Source: Streptomyces sp. NBC_01306 (GTDB lineage: Bacteria; Actinomycetota; Actinomycetes; Streptomycetales; Streptomycetaceae). From it: a stretch of 64,000 nucleotides of DNA. The stretch is taken from positions 5,337,001 through 5,401,000 of the forward strand of contig NZ_JAPEPC010000001.1 in NCBI RefSeq assembly GCF_026340465.1. The letters run 5' to 3'. The position numbers and the translations under genes are program-made. The notes under the pieces were generated by a model. It was given only the letters and a program-made list of their open reading frames with translations. It was not told where the DNA came from and ran no database searches. Below are positions 47,675 through 56,382 of this stretch, in pieces (the first letter of the stretch is position 1; each line of letters starts with the position of its first letter).

Positions 47675-48412
47675 ATGGCCTTCTGGGACAGTCTTCGACG
47701 GGACAAGCCGCCGCACTTCGATTCGGGGAGCTCGGCGTCCAACTCGATCGAGCTGACCAAGCGGCACCCGGCCGTCTCACTGACCAAACAGGGCGCGACC
47801 ACCGGAAACCTGCGGGTGAACCTGTCCTGGCGGATGCGTTCGTCGGACTTCGGCGGCAGCTCCCGGCAGCGCGGGAGTCTGCTGCGCCATCCGTCCCGGA
47901 TGTTCCAGCCGGACGTCGTCCAGGCACACACCCAGGGCGTCGTGAACGTCGACCTCGACCTGGGCTGCCTCTACGAGCTGGAGGACGGCACCAAGGGCGT
48001 GGTGCAGCCCCTGGGGAACTTCCTCGGCGCGCTCAACGAATCGCCGTTTGTACAGCTCAGCGGTGACGACCGGTTCGGATCGCCGTCCGGCGAGACGCTC
48101 TACGTCAACCTCGACCACCGGGACGAGATCAAACGGCTGCTGGTCTTCGTCTACATCTACGACCAGACGCCCGCCTTCGACCGTACGCACGCCGTGGTGA
48201 CGCTCTACCCCAGCAACGGCCCGCGCATCGAGATCCAGCTGGACGAGCGCCATCCGCAGGCCCGCTCGTGCGCGGTCTTCGCCGTCGAGAAGGTCAAGGG
48301 CGACATGGTGGTGCGCCGCGAGGTGAAGTTCGTCTACGGCTTCCAGGCCGAGCTGGACCGGCTGTACGGCTGGGGGCTCCAGTGGGGCCGGGGCTACAAG
48401 ACCAAGATCTGA
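47675..48412 (+). CDS. TerD-superfamily protein, long variant
   Basis: A 245-residue protein starting at ATG 47675 (MAFWDSLRRDKPPHFDSGSS). A 35-residue N-terminal region precedes the TerD sandwich, which starts near IELTKRHPAVSLTKQGATTG. The calcium-site pattern is altered: VNVDLDLGCLYELEDGTKG stands where DFDLDAS occurs and QLSGDDRFGSPSGETLYVNL where NLTGEGEGDD occurs. The latter still has acidic residues. The C-terminus (LDRLYGWGLQWGRGYKTKI) is aromatic-rich. It is a third TerD-type member of the locus, probably with different ion or partner binding. Confidence 0.88.
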   Translation: MAFWDSLRRDKPPHFDSGSSASNSIELTKRHPAVSLTKQGATTGNLRVNLSWRMRSSDFGGSSRQRGSLLRHPSRMFQPDVVQAHTQGVVNVDLDLGCLYELEDGTKGVVQPLGNFLGALNESPFVQLSGDDRFGSPSGETLYVNLDHRDEIKRLLVFVYIYDQTPAFDRTHAVVTLYPSNGPRIEIQLDERHPQARSCAVFAVEKVKGDMVVRREVKFVYGFQAELDRLYGWGLQWGRGYKTKI

Positions 48413-48462
48413 ACCCGGCAGCTCACCGGCTCACCGGCCCGCTGCGACTACTCCCGCCCCGC

Positions 48463-49368
48463 TCACCTGGGCAGGAACTGCGGTCCCATCGGGGGCAGCC
48501 GGAAGTACGGATCGGGCGCGGGAGCAGCCGCCGCGGCCGGCTGAGGATACCCGCTCCGCTGCGCTCCGCCTCGGCTCCCTTCGCTGTTTCCGGATGCCGA
48601 GCGTGCGGGCTGTGCCACCGGCCGGGTCGGGACGGCCTGCGGGTAGCCGTAGCCGGGCGGCGGTGACTGCGGGGGCGGCGGGAAGCCGGCGGGCGCCGGG
48701 ACCGTGGGGCCCGTCGCGCCGATGGGGCCGCGCTGGGCGGGCGGTGCGGACCGGCCGGGCTCCGCCGCCGCGTCTGCCGAGGTCCCGTCCGCTCCGGCCG
48801 CTTCGGCGTTCTCGTCGACCGAGATGCCGTACGCCGTGGCAAGACCGACCAGACCGGTCGGGTAGCCCTGCCCCACCGCCCGGAACTTCCAGCGGTCCTC
48901 GCGGCGGTACAGCTCGCCGCAGATCATCGCCGTCTCCTCGCCGGTCTCCGGCTGTACGTCGAAGACGGCGAGGGCCGGAGTGCCGTCCCCGGCCGGCGCC
49001 GCCGCGTCGTACAGCAGGATCCGCAGGTCCCGTACGGTGCGGAAGGACGCATCGTCGGACGACGCGGCCAGCACCACCTGCTCCACCGAGGGGTCCAGGG
49101 CGGCCAGGTCGGCCTCGACGGTGTCGGTGAGTCCCTCGGCGTCGCGTTTCTTCGGCAGCCGCCGTACCAGGCCCGACGGATGGCGCGGCTGGTTGTAGAA
49201 GACGAAGTCCTCGTCGGAGCGCACACGCCCGCCGTGGCCGAGCAGCAGGGCCGAAGCGTCGATGTCGGGGACGTCGGGGCCCGGGGTCCAGCGCAGGACG
49301 GCCCGTACCGCCAAGGCGTCCAGCGGGACGTTCGAACCCTTCATCATCGCGTGCGTCATGCCGGTCAT
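48463..49368 (-). CDS. TerD-domain protein with proline-rich C-terminal tail
   Basis: About 301 residues from ATG 49368 (MTGMTHAMMKGSNVPL), which has AAGG just upstream. A TerD domain fills residues 10-190 (DIDASALLLGHGGRVRSDED, FVFYNQPRHPSGLV, ETGEETAMICGELYRREDRW). The second calcium loop is not the canonical NLTGEGEGDD but KKRDAEGLTDTVEADL. The last 110 residues are a disordered Pro/Gly/Ala tail with PPPPQSPPPGYGYPQ and PDPYFRLPPMGPQFLPR, likely a surface or SH3-like binding tail. It is transcribed opposite to the other ter genes and divergent from the CitE-like gene. Confidence 0.88.
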   Translation of the reverse strand: MTGMTHAMMKGSNVPLDALAVRAVLRWTPGPDVPDIDASALLLGHGGRVRSDEDFVFYNQPRHPSGLVRRLPKKRDAEGLTDTVEADLAALDPSVEQVVLAASSDDASFRTVRDLRILLYDAAAPAGDGTPALAVFDVQPETGEETAMICGELYRREDRWKFRAVGQGYPTGLVGLATAYGISVDENAEAAGADGTSADAAAEPGRSAPPAQRGPIGATGPTVPAPAGFPPPPQSPPPGYGYPQAVPTRPVAQPARSASGNSEGSRGGAQRSGYPQPAAAAAPAPDPYFRLPPMGPQFLPR

Positions 49369-49561
49369 CCTGCCTTCCCGGCGTGGCCCCGGACAATGTG
49401 GGGGCGCTTTGGGGCGAGTCCGGTACATCCCGGCGGGACGGGTGGGGCGACTGTTGCAGGACGGTCCGAATTCCCTCCCTGTTGGAACTAGCGCCATGCG
49501 CCCATACGTACTATTACCGGCCGCGCGTCATCGGGACGGCATGGCACTACGAGGGGACCTT

Positions 49562-50746
49562 ATGCATCATTTCGGGCATATCTCGCCCCTTGTCCGGTCG
49601 GATCTCTTCCATCAGGAGCCGGCCGAATTCACCTCCGGGTCTCCGGCACCCGTACTCGCGGCCGCTCTCGGCGCCACGCTCTACAGCCCGGCCACCCGGC
49701 CGCAGCTCGCCGATGACGTGCTGAAACAGGCCGCGCGCGGGGTGGTCTCCATGGTGCTCTGCCTGGAGGACTCCATCGACGACGCCGATGTCGCCGACGG
49801 CGAGGCCAATCTGGTCCGCCAGTTCGCCGAGCTGGACGACAGATGCGGCGGGCCCTCCGGGAACGCGGACGGCGTGCCGCTGCTCTTCGTCCGGGTCCGC
49901 GAGCCGGAGCAGATACCCGACCTGGTCCACCGGCTGGGCCCGTCGGCGCGGCTGCTGTCCGGATTCGTACTGCCGAAGTTCACCGAGGAGCGCGGCACCG
50001 CCTTCCTGGAGGCGCTCACCCGGGCGGAGGCCGCGGGCGGCCGGCGGCTGTTCGCCATGCCTGTCCTCGAATCGCCCGAGCTGCTGCACCTGGAGACCCG
50101 TGCGGACTCCCTCGCCGGGATAGCCCGCACGGTCGACAAGTACCGTGACCGGATCCTCGCGCTCCGGCTGGGTGTCACCGACTTCTGCTCGGCGTACGGG
50201 CTGCGCAGGACGCCCGACATGACCGCGTACGACGTCCAGATCGTCGCCTCGATCATCGGCGACGTGGTGAACGTCCTGGGCCGCTCGGACGGTACGGGCT
50301 TCACGATCACCGGCCCGGTCTGGGAGTACTTCCGCGTCCAGGAGCGGATGTTCAAGCCACAGCTGCGCCGCAGCCCCTTCATGGAGGGCCGCGCCGACCA
50401 GCTCCGTACCACCCTGATCGAGCACGATCTGGACGGACTGCTGCGCGAGATCGGGCTCGACCGCGCCAACGGACTGCTCGGGAAGACCTGTATCCACCCC
50501 TCACACGTGATGCCGGTGCACGCCCTCTCGGTGGTCAGCCACGAGGAGTTCAGCGACGCCCGCGACATCGTCAGGCCCGACCGGGACGGCGGTGGGGTGC
50601 TGCGCTCCGCCTACACGAACAAGATGAACGAGGTGAAGCCGCACCGGGCCTGGGCCGAGCGGACCCTCCTGCGGGCCGAGGTCTTCGGTGTGGCCAGAGA
50701 AGACATCGGCTTCGTCGAACTGCTCACGGCCGGGCTCTCCGGCTGA
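49562..50746 (+). CDS. CitE/HpcH-like aldolase-lyase of the ter stress locus
   Basis: A 394-residue barrel enzyme starting at ATG 49562 (MHHFGHISPLVRSDLFHQEP) with GAGGGG upstream. HpcH/CitE blocks include VVSMVLCLEDSIDDADVADG (metal-ligand Glu/Asp), LPLLFVRVREPEQIP-like VPLLFVRVREPEQIPDLVHR, FAMPVLESPELLHLETRADS, ILALRLGVTDFCSAYGLRR and GKTCIHPSHVMPVHAL. Aravind and co-workers described CitE-like enzymes next to phosphoribosyltransferases, TRSP, Pelota and HAD domains in ter systems, and proposed a nucleoside-like metabolite. The two downstream genes complete that set. Substrate is unknown. Its stop overlaps the next start (TGATG). Confidence 0.9.
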   Translation: MHHFGHISPLVRSDLFHQEPAEFTSGSPAPVLAAALGATLYSPATRPQLADDVLKQAARGVVSMVLCLEDSIDDADVADGEANLVRQFAELDDRCGGPSGNADGVPLLFVRVREPEQIPDLVHRLGPSARLLSGFVLPKFTEERGTAFLEALTRAEAAGGRRLFAMPVLESPELLHLETRADSLAGIARTVDKYRDRILALRLGVTDFCSAYGLRRTPDMTAYDVQIVASIIGDVVNVLGRSDGTGFTITGPVWEYFRVQERMFKPQLRRSPFMEGRADQLRTTLIEHDLDGLLREIGLDRANGLLGKTCIHPSHVMPVHALSVVSHEEFSDARDIVRPDRDGGGVLRSAYTNKMNEVKPHRAWAERTLLRAEVFGVAREDIGFVELLTAGLSG

Positions 50747-53373
50747 TGCGAACCGGAAGAGAAGAGACGGGCGAAGTGGTCTGGTCGGGAACATGGGTCG
50801 CGGACCGGCTCGGTGTGCGGCTCGCGGGGGACGACGGCCTCCGCGAACTGCTGGGCCTCGCGCTGCGGCGCAATCCGAAACGCGCCCATCTGCTGGTGTC
50901 GAACGTGCTGGGCAAACATGTGCCGCAGCGCCCCTCGACGGTGTACGGCCACGGCCACGGGCTCGGCCGCGCGGTACGGCGGCTGCTCGGCGACGAGGCC
51001 GCGAGGAGGGCGGTCGTTCTCGGCTACGCGGAGACCGCGACGGGTCTGGGTCACTCGGTCGCGGACGGGCTGGTCCTCGCGCCGTATCTGCACTCCACCC
51101 GGCGCGAGGTCGCCGGGGTGGCGCGGGCGGGCGGCTTCGAGGAGTCGCACTCGCACGCGACCTCGCATCTGCTGCTGCCCGAGGACCCGCAGCTGCTGGC
51201 GGGCGACGGTCCGCTCGTCCTCGTCGACGACGAGTTCTCCACCGGCAACACGGTGCTCAACACCATCCGTGATCTGCACGAGCGGTATCCGCGCCAGTGG
51301 TACGTGGTCGTCGCGCTGGTCGACATGCGGTCGGCCGCCGACCGGGACCGGCTGGCGGACTTCGGCCGGGAAATCGGCGCCCGGGTCGACCTGCTGACGT
51401 CGGTGCGCGGCGAGGTGGAACTGCCCGACGGCGTACTGGAGAAGGGGCGCCGCCTGGTCGAGGAGCACGAGGGGCGGAAGCCCCACCTCGCTGTCCCTCG
51501 GGGCGCAGGTCCGGCCGTCCGGGTGGACCTGCGCTGGCCGGCCGGGCTGCCGGACGGCGGGCGGCACGGCTTCACCCCCGGCCACCGCACCACCCTGGAG
51601 GCCGCGCTGCCGGGGATGGCGGCCCGGCTCGCGGAGGCGCTGGCACGGGGCGCACGGGACGCTCCGGGTGCGCCCGGCTCTGATCTTCCCGGCTCGGTCG
51701 GTCCTGCCTCAGGTGTGCCCGGCTCGGGTGTGCCTGGTCCGGATGCACATGATGCGGTCCCGCTCCCCGTCGACGCGCCCGTTACGCGCACCCCGCATGT
51801 CCTCGTGCTCGGATTCGAGGAGCTGATGTACGCCCCGCTCCGCCTCGGTCTCGCGCTGGAGCAGGCCGGGCACGATGTGCGCTCATCGACCACCACCCGC
51901 TCGCCCGTACTCGCCCTGGACGATCCCGGTTACGCGATACGGACCGGACTGGTCTTCCCCGCGCACGACAGCCCCGCCGACGGGCCGGGCGACCGCTACG
52001 CGTACAACGTGGCGGGCGGTGGTTTCGACGCGGTGGTCCTCGTCGTCGACTCGGCCGCCGACACCCCCGAACTGCACGCCCCCGACGGCCTTCTGGCCCA
52101 ACTCGCCGCGCACGTCCCGCAGGTGCTGCTGGCGGTCGTCCCCTCGTACGTCCCCCAACGGCCGTACACCCCCGCACAGTCGTACGTCGTCCCACCGCCG
52201 TACGTTCCGGAACAGCAGGAAGCAGCCGCCCCCATGCCCGAGCCGTTGCGCGGCCCCGCCTTCTCCTCCTATGCCGCCGAAGACGTCGGCTGGCTGCTCC
52301 AGGATCTCTCCGGCGTGGAGCTGGAGGCGCCCACCGAGGAGCGCGAGGAGGCGATACAGGCGGGCGGCGCCCACTACGCCGAGTCGCTGCCCGTCGAGTA
52401 CCAGCCCAGCGAGCAGTACCAGGAGCTGTTCAGGGCAGCCCTGGAGACCTCGGCGCCGCGGATCGCGCAGGCCGTCGGCACGGTCACCGAGACCGTGCTC
52501 GCCGAGCGGTCCGCACGGCCGGTCCTGGTCTCGCTCGCGCGTGCCGGTACGCCCGTCGGCGTACTGATGCGCCGCTGGGCCCAGCACCGCCACGGCCTGG
52601 ACCTGCCGCACTACGCGGTGTCCATCGTGCGCGGCCGTGGCATCGACGCCAACGCACTGCGCTGGCTGGCCGCACACCACGACCCGGCCGATGTCGTCTT
52701 CGTCGACGGCTGGACCGGCAAGGGCGCCATCACCCGCGAACTGGCCGATGCGCTCGCGGAGTTCCCCGGCTTCGACCCGGAGATCGCGGTCCTCGCCGAC
52801 CTCGGCGGCTGCGTCCGTACGTACGGCACCCGGGAGGACTTCCTCATCCCGTCCGCCTGCCTCAACTCCACGGTGTCCGGACTGATTTCGCGTACGGTCC
52901 TCCGCGCCGACCTGGTCGGGCCCGGGGACTTCCACGGCGGGAAGTTCTACCGCGAGCTGGCGGACTCCGACGTATCGGCCGACTTCATCGACGCCGTCGC
53001 CGCCCGCTTCGACGAGGTGTCCGGTGCGGTGGACGCCGCGGTGAAGGAGCAGCTGGCGGCGGACCGCGCGCCGACCTGGGAGGGGTGGGCGGCCGTCGAG
53101 CGGATCAGCGAGGAGTACGGCATCCATGACGTCAACCTCGTCAAGCCGGGGGTCGGCGAGACCACCCGGGTCCTGCTGCGCCGCGTCCCCTGGAAGATCC
53201 TCGCCAGGAGCGGTGCGGGCGCCGATCTCGACCACGTTCGGCTCCTCGCGGAGCAGCGCGGCGTCCCGGTCGAGGAGGTGGACGGCCTGCCGTACAGCTG
53301 CGTCGGCCTGATCCACCCGCGCTTCACCCGTGGCGCGACCGGCGCCGACGGCACCGCGGCGGTGACCGCGTGA
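50746..53373 (+). CDS. fusion of ter-associated phosphoribosyltransferase, TRSP, PRTase-like (StiP) and Pelota domains
   Basis: An 875-residue multidomain protein. Residues about 40-210 form an orotate-PRTase-like domain whose PRPP loop is LVLVDDEFSTGNTVLNTI. A TRSP-like segment follows near 230-330. A Rossmann-like block (TPHVLVLGFEELMYAPLRLG) sits at about 345-460. After a linker, residues about 500-770 form a second PRTase-like (StiP) module with PVLVSLARAGTPVGVLMRRW and the loop VVFVDGWTGKGAITRELADA. The C-terminus (about 785-865), VNLVKPGVGETTRVLLRRVP, is Pelota-like and may bind RNA. In other bacteria these parts are usually separate genes. It is coupled to the CitE-like gene before and the HAD gene after. 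Confidence 0.85.
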   Translation: MRTGREETGEVVWSGTWVADRLGVRLAGDDGLRELLGLALRRNPKRAHLLVSNVLGKHVPQRPSTVYGHGHGLGRAVRRLLGDEAARRAVVLGYAETATGLGHSVADGLVLAPYLHSTRREVAGVARAGGFEESHSHATSHLLLPEDPQLLAGDGPLVLVDDEFSTGNTVLNTIRDLHERYPRQWYVVVALVDMRSAADRDRLADFGREIGARVDLLTSVRGEVELPDGVLEKGRRLVEEHEGRKPHLAVPRGAGPAVRVDLRWPAGLPDGGRHGFTPGHRTTLEAALPGMAARLAEALARGARDAPGAPGSDLPGSVGPASGVPGSGVPGPDAHDAVPLPVDAPVTRTPHVLVLGFEELMYAPLRLGLALEQAGHDVRSSTTTRSPVLALDDPGYAIRTGLVFPAHDSPADGPGDRYAYNVAGGGFDAVVLVVDSAADTPELHAPDGLLAQLAAHVPQVLLAVVPSYVPQRPYTPAQSYVVPPPYVPEQQEAAAPMPEPLRGPAFSSYAAEDVGWLLQDLSGVELEAPTEEREEAIQAGGAHYAESLPVEYQPSEQYQELFRAALETSAPRIAQAVGTVTETVLAERSARPVLVSLARAGTPVGVLMRRWAQHRHGLDLPHYAVSIVRGRGIDANALRWLAAHHDPADVVFVDGWTGKGAITRELADALAEFPGFDPEIAVLADLGGCVRTYGTREDFLIPSACLNSTVSGLISRTVLRADLVGPGDFHGGKFYRELADSDVSADFIDAVAARFDEVSGAVDAAVKEQLAADRAPTWEGWAAVERISEEYGIHDVNLVKPGVGETTRVLLRRVPWKILARSGAGADLDHVRLLAEQRGVPVEEVDGLPYSCVGLIHPRFTRGATGADGTAAVTA

Positions 53374-54191
53374 ACCCGGCAGCGCCCGTACTCGTCGCCA
53401 GCGACCTGGACCGCACCCTCATCTACTCGGCGCCCGCGCTCGACCTGACCATGCCGGACGCCGAAGCGCCGAGGCTGCTGTGCGTGGAGGTGTACGAGAG
53501 CAGGCCGCTCTCGTACGTGACGGAGACCGCGGCCGGGCTGCTCGGCGCGCTCGCCGCGGAGACCCTCTTCGTACCGACGACCACGAGGACGCGAGAGCAG
53601 TACCACCGGATCCGGCTGCCCTGCCCGCCGCCGCGGTTCGCGATCTGCGCCAACGGGGGCCATCTGCTGGTCGACGGGGTGTCCGACCCGGGCTGGCAGT
53701 CCGATGTGGCCCGGCGGCTGGCCGCCGAGTGCGCCACCCTGGCCGAGGTACGCGCCCACCTGGTGTCCGCGGCCGATCCGGCCTGGCTGCTCAAGGAACG
53801 GGTGGCCGAGGACCTGTTCGCCTATCTGGTCGTCGAACGGGCTCTGCTGCCCGAGGGCTGGGTGGACGAGCTGTCCGCGTGGGCCGGTCCGCGCGGCTGG
53901 ACGGTCTCGCTCCAGGGCCGCAAGCTCTACGCGGTGCCGGAGCCGCTCACCAAGAGCGCGGCGGTACGCGAAGTGGTCCGCCGCACCGGAGCCGAACTCA
54001 CCCTGGCAGCAGGCGATTCACTCCTGGACGCGGACCTGCTGCTGGCCGCCGACCGGGGCTGGCGCCCCGCGCACGGCGAGCTGGCGGACGCGGGGTGGAG
54101 CGCGCCGCATGTGGAGGTGACCGCCGGGCGCGGGGTCGCGGCCGGCGAGGAGATCCTGCGGGAGTTCACCCGCGCCGCGCGGGGGTGCTGA
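53370..54191 (+). CDS. HAD-superfamily phosphatase of the ter locus
   Basis: A 273-residue protein starting at GTG 53370, overlapping the fusion gene stop. HAD motif I is VASDLDRTLIYSAPA, motif II falls in FVPTTTRTREQYHRI, the motif III lysine in LTKSAAVREVV and motif IV in LAAGDSLLDADLLLA. The cap type is C2B-like, as in sugar-phosphate phosphatases. In the described ter gene set a HAD phosphatase works with CitE-like and PRTase proteins, probably dephosphorylating the intermediate. No ATP-grasp gene follows, although such genes often accompany this set. Confidence 0.9.
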   Translation: MNPAAPVLVASDLDRTLIYSAPALDLTMPDAEAPRLLCVEVYESRPLSYVTETAAGLLGALAAETLFVPTTTRTREQYHRIRLPCPPPRFAICANGGHLLVDGVSDPGWQSDVARRLAAECATLAEVRAHLVSAADPAWLLKERVAEDLFAYLVVERALLPEGWVDELSAWAGPRGWTVSLQGRKLYAVPEPLTKSAAVREVVRRTGAELTLAAGDSLLDADLLLAADRGWRPAHGELADAGWSAPHVEVTAGRGVAAGEEILREFTRAARGC

Positions 54192-54274
54192 GCCGAGGCC
54201 GGGCCCCTGCGGGAGCTCACCCGCGTCGCGCAGGGGCGCTGAGCCGAGACAGCGCGGCGCGCCCCGGCTGTGAC

Positions 54275-54496
54275 TTACCCGCAGCAGCCTCCGCCGCAGC
54301 ACCCGCCCCCGGCGCCTCCGCCGCTCCCGCCGGACGGAGCCCCGGCGGCGGACCCGCCGACGGCGACCGCGGACAGCAGCTTGACCGTGTCCTCATGGCC
54401 CTCGGGGCAGGTGGCGGGCGCCGATGACTCGGCCATCGGACGGCTGATCTCGAATGTGTCGCCGCAGGAGCGGCAGCGGTACTCGTAACGGGGCAT
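54275..54496 (-). CDS. FmdB-type zinc-ribbon protein with cysteine-rich tail
   Basis: A 73-residue protein. The zinc ribbon is formed by YEYRCRSCGDTFEI at the N-terminus and the second pair region ATCPEGHEDTVKLL, the FmdB/putative regulatory domain. The last 25 residues are a Gly/Ser spacer ending GGCCGGGCCG, with two extra CC pairs that could bind another metal ion. The family is widespread, and its function is uncertain beyond suggested regulatory roles. It is transcribed toward the ter HAD gene, which converges on it. Confidence 0.88.
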   Translation of the reverse strand: MPRYEYRCRSCGDTFEISRPMAESSAPATCPEGHEDTVKLLSAVAVGGSAAGAPSGGSGGGAGGGCCGGGCCG

Positions 54497-54537
54497 GAGG
54501 CCCAGATTAGAGGTGCGGGGGGCCGCTGCGCACCACC

Positions 54538-55587
54538 TCAGCGCACCACTGTTCCCGGCGCAGCTCCGAGGAGGCCCAGCTCGGTGCGGGTCGGAGCGCC
54601 CTCCCAGTCGCCGGCCGTGGCCACCGCGAACGCTCCCGTGGTCACCGCACGGTCCAGCCGCCCCGCCGTGTCCGAGCCGTCGAGCAGCGCCGAGAGATAC
54701 CCGGCGACGAACGCGTCGCCCGCACCGACCGGGTCCACGACCGGCACCGTACGGGAAGGTGCGTGCAGTTCGCCCTGCAAGGTGTACGCCGTGGCGCCCG
54801 CCGCACCGAGCTTGACCACGACCTCGCCCGCCCCGGCCTCCAGCAGCGCTTCCGCCTGCCGGGCGGGATCATCCGGGGAGCCCGCGGGCAGGCAGAGCGG
54901 CAACTCGTCGTCGGATGCGATCAGTACGTCGGCGCGCGGCGCCCAGTCCCGCATCACCGCCGACGCCTCATCCGTACTCCACAGCCGGGAGCGGAAGTTG
55001 ACGTCGAGGCTGATCAACACGTCGTGCTCGGCGGCCAGTTCCATGGCGCGCTCGGCGGCGGAGCGGGCTGTGGGGGAGAGGGCGGGGGTGATGCCCGTCA
55101 GATGCAGCACGCGGGCGGCGCTGTCCGTGCGGGTGCCAGTGCCAGTGCCAGTGCCGGTGCCGGTGCCGGTGTGGGCATCCCCGCTCGTGGCTGTCCCAGC
55201 TCCCGCTCCGGCTTCCAGGAACGCGGCGAAGGCCCGCTCCACGTCGTCGGCCGCGATCCTCGAACCGGCCGACCCCGCGCGGTAGTAGTGCACCCGGGTC
55301 ACGCCGGGCAGCCGCGGCTCGAAGAGGAGCAGCCCGGTGGGCGCGGCCCCGTCCCGCGTGGTACCCGTGACGCCGACCCCCTCGGCGCGCAGCGTCCGCA
55401 GCACCAGTTCACCGGCCTCGTCGGCGCCGACCGCGCCCACCCAGTGCACGGGGTGCCCCAGCCGGGCCAGGCCGATGGCCACGTTCGACTCGGCACCGGC
55501 GACCGAGACGGCCATGGTGCCGCCCAGCTTCAGCTGCCCGTCGCCGCGCAGGGCGACCATCGTCTCGCCGAAGGTGAACACGCTCAT
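54538..55587 (-). CDS. kdgK: PfkB-family 2-keto-3-deoxygluconate kinase
   Basis: A 349-residue sugar kinase starting at ATG 55587 (MSVFTFGETMVALRGDGQLK), overlapping the aldolase stop. PfkB signature 1 is GAESNVAIGLARLGHPVHWV and signature 2 is DPVGAGDAFVAGYLSAL, with the catalytic Asp. The loop HYYRAGSAGSRI resembles KDG kinases. The product would be 2-keto-3-deoxy-6-phosphogluconate or its galacto epimer. A (GTGCCR)n tract inserts a Gly-Thr repeat at about residues 138-152. Its partner is the aldolase gene directly upstream. Together they accept the product of the dehydratase at 11.7-12.9 kb. Confidence 0.9.
   Translation of the reverse strand: MSVFTFGETMVALRGDGQLKLGGTMAVSVAGAESNVAIGLARLGHPVHWVGAVGADEAGELVLRTLRAEGVGVTGTTRDGAAPTGLLLFEPRLPGVTRVHYYRAGSAGSRIAADDVERAFAAFLEAGAGAGTATSGDAHTGTGTGTGTGTGTRTDSAARVLHLTGITPALSPTARSAAERAMELAAEHDVLISLDVNFRSRLWSTDEASAVMRDWAPRADVLIASDDELPLCLPAGSPDDPARQAEALLEAGAGEVVVKLGAAGATAYTLQGELHAPSRTVPVVDPVGAGDAFVAGYLSALLDGSDTAGRLDRAVTTGAFAVATAGDWEGAPTRTELGLLGAAPGTVVR
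55133..55173. repeat. hexanucleotide repeat inside kdgK
   Basis: About six copies of GTGCCA/GTGCCG in a row encode alternating Gly and Thr within the kinase. Units of six keep the frame, so copy number can change without breaking the gene. Confidence 0.85.
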
Positions 55588-56252
55588 GACCGGACCGCCG
55601 TGGCCGCTGCGCCGGTGGCCCGCGCTGTCTCCACGACGTTCAGGAACGCGGCGGCCCGCTTCCGCAGCGCGTCCTGGTCCCCGCCGTCCGCCGCGTCCCC
55701 GATCAGGGGCGACCCGACGCCCACGGCGACCGCACCCAGCGCGAGGTACTCCGCGGCGGCCGCCGCGTCCACCCCGCCCACCGGTACGAACGGAACATCC
55801 GGGAAGGGGGCCCGCAGCGCCTTCAGATAGGCGGGGCCGCCCACCGAGGCGGGGAAGAGCTTCAGCGCGGTGGCGCCGGCCGCGACACCGGCGATGACCT
55901 CGGTGGGGGTGACGACTCCGGACAGTACGGGAAGCCCCAGCCGTACCGACTCGTCCACGCCCGCACCGAGCCCCGGCGTCACGATGAGACCGGCCCCGGC
56001 GTCCGCGGCCCGCCGGGCGTCGTCGGCGGTGAGCACGGTGCCCGCGCCCAGCCATGCGCCGTCCCCGAGTGCGGCCCGCGCCCGGCGTATGACCCCGAGC
56101 GCGTCCGTGCCGCTGAGCGACACCTCGACCAGGGGTATCCCGCTCTCGACGAGCGTCATGACCGACCTGAAGGACGCCTCGGGGTCCGAGCCGCGGACGA
56201 TGGCGACCAGCCGCTCATTTCGGAGAGTCGCGGTGAAGTCCGTGCGGTCCAT
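55584..56252 (-). CDS. eda: 2-dehydro-3-deoxy-phosphogluconate/phosphogalactonate aldolase
   Basis: A 222-residue class I aldolase starting at ATG 56252 with GGAAGAGAA upstream. The Schiff-base lysine is Lys131 in ATALKLFPASVGGPAYLKA. The catalytic Glu43 lies in IPLVEVSLSGTDAL, and GAGTVLTADDARRAADAGA and VPVGGVDAAAAAEYLALGA complete the barrel. It splits KDPG (or KDPGal) into pyruvate and glyceraldehyde 3-phosphate. It is the first gene of a two-gene unit with kdgK. The symbol reflects the family; DgoA-type galactonate use is equally possible. Confidence 0.92.
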   Translation of the reverse strand: MDRTDFTATLRNERLVAIVRGSDPEASFRSVMTLVESGIPLVEVSLSGTDALGVIRRARAALGDGAWLGAGTVLTADDARRAADAGAGLIVTPGLGAGVDESVRLGLPVLSGVVTPTEVIAGVAAGATALKLFPASVGGPAYLKALRAPFPDVPFVPVGGVDAAAAAEYLALGAVAVGVGSPLIGDAADGGDQDALRKRAAAFLNVVETARATGAAATAVRS

Positions 56253-56382
56253 GCTGTTCTCTTCCCGTTTCTTCCTGTGCTCTGGTGATTCGGTGCCGGT
56301 GTGCAAAGGCACCGCGAGCCCTGCCGACGGCTCGGTGTGCACAGGCCCACGAGCCCTGACAACGGGCCCAAGCTCCGACCGT

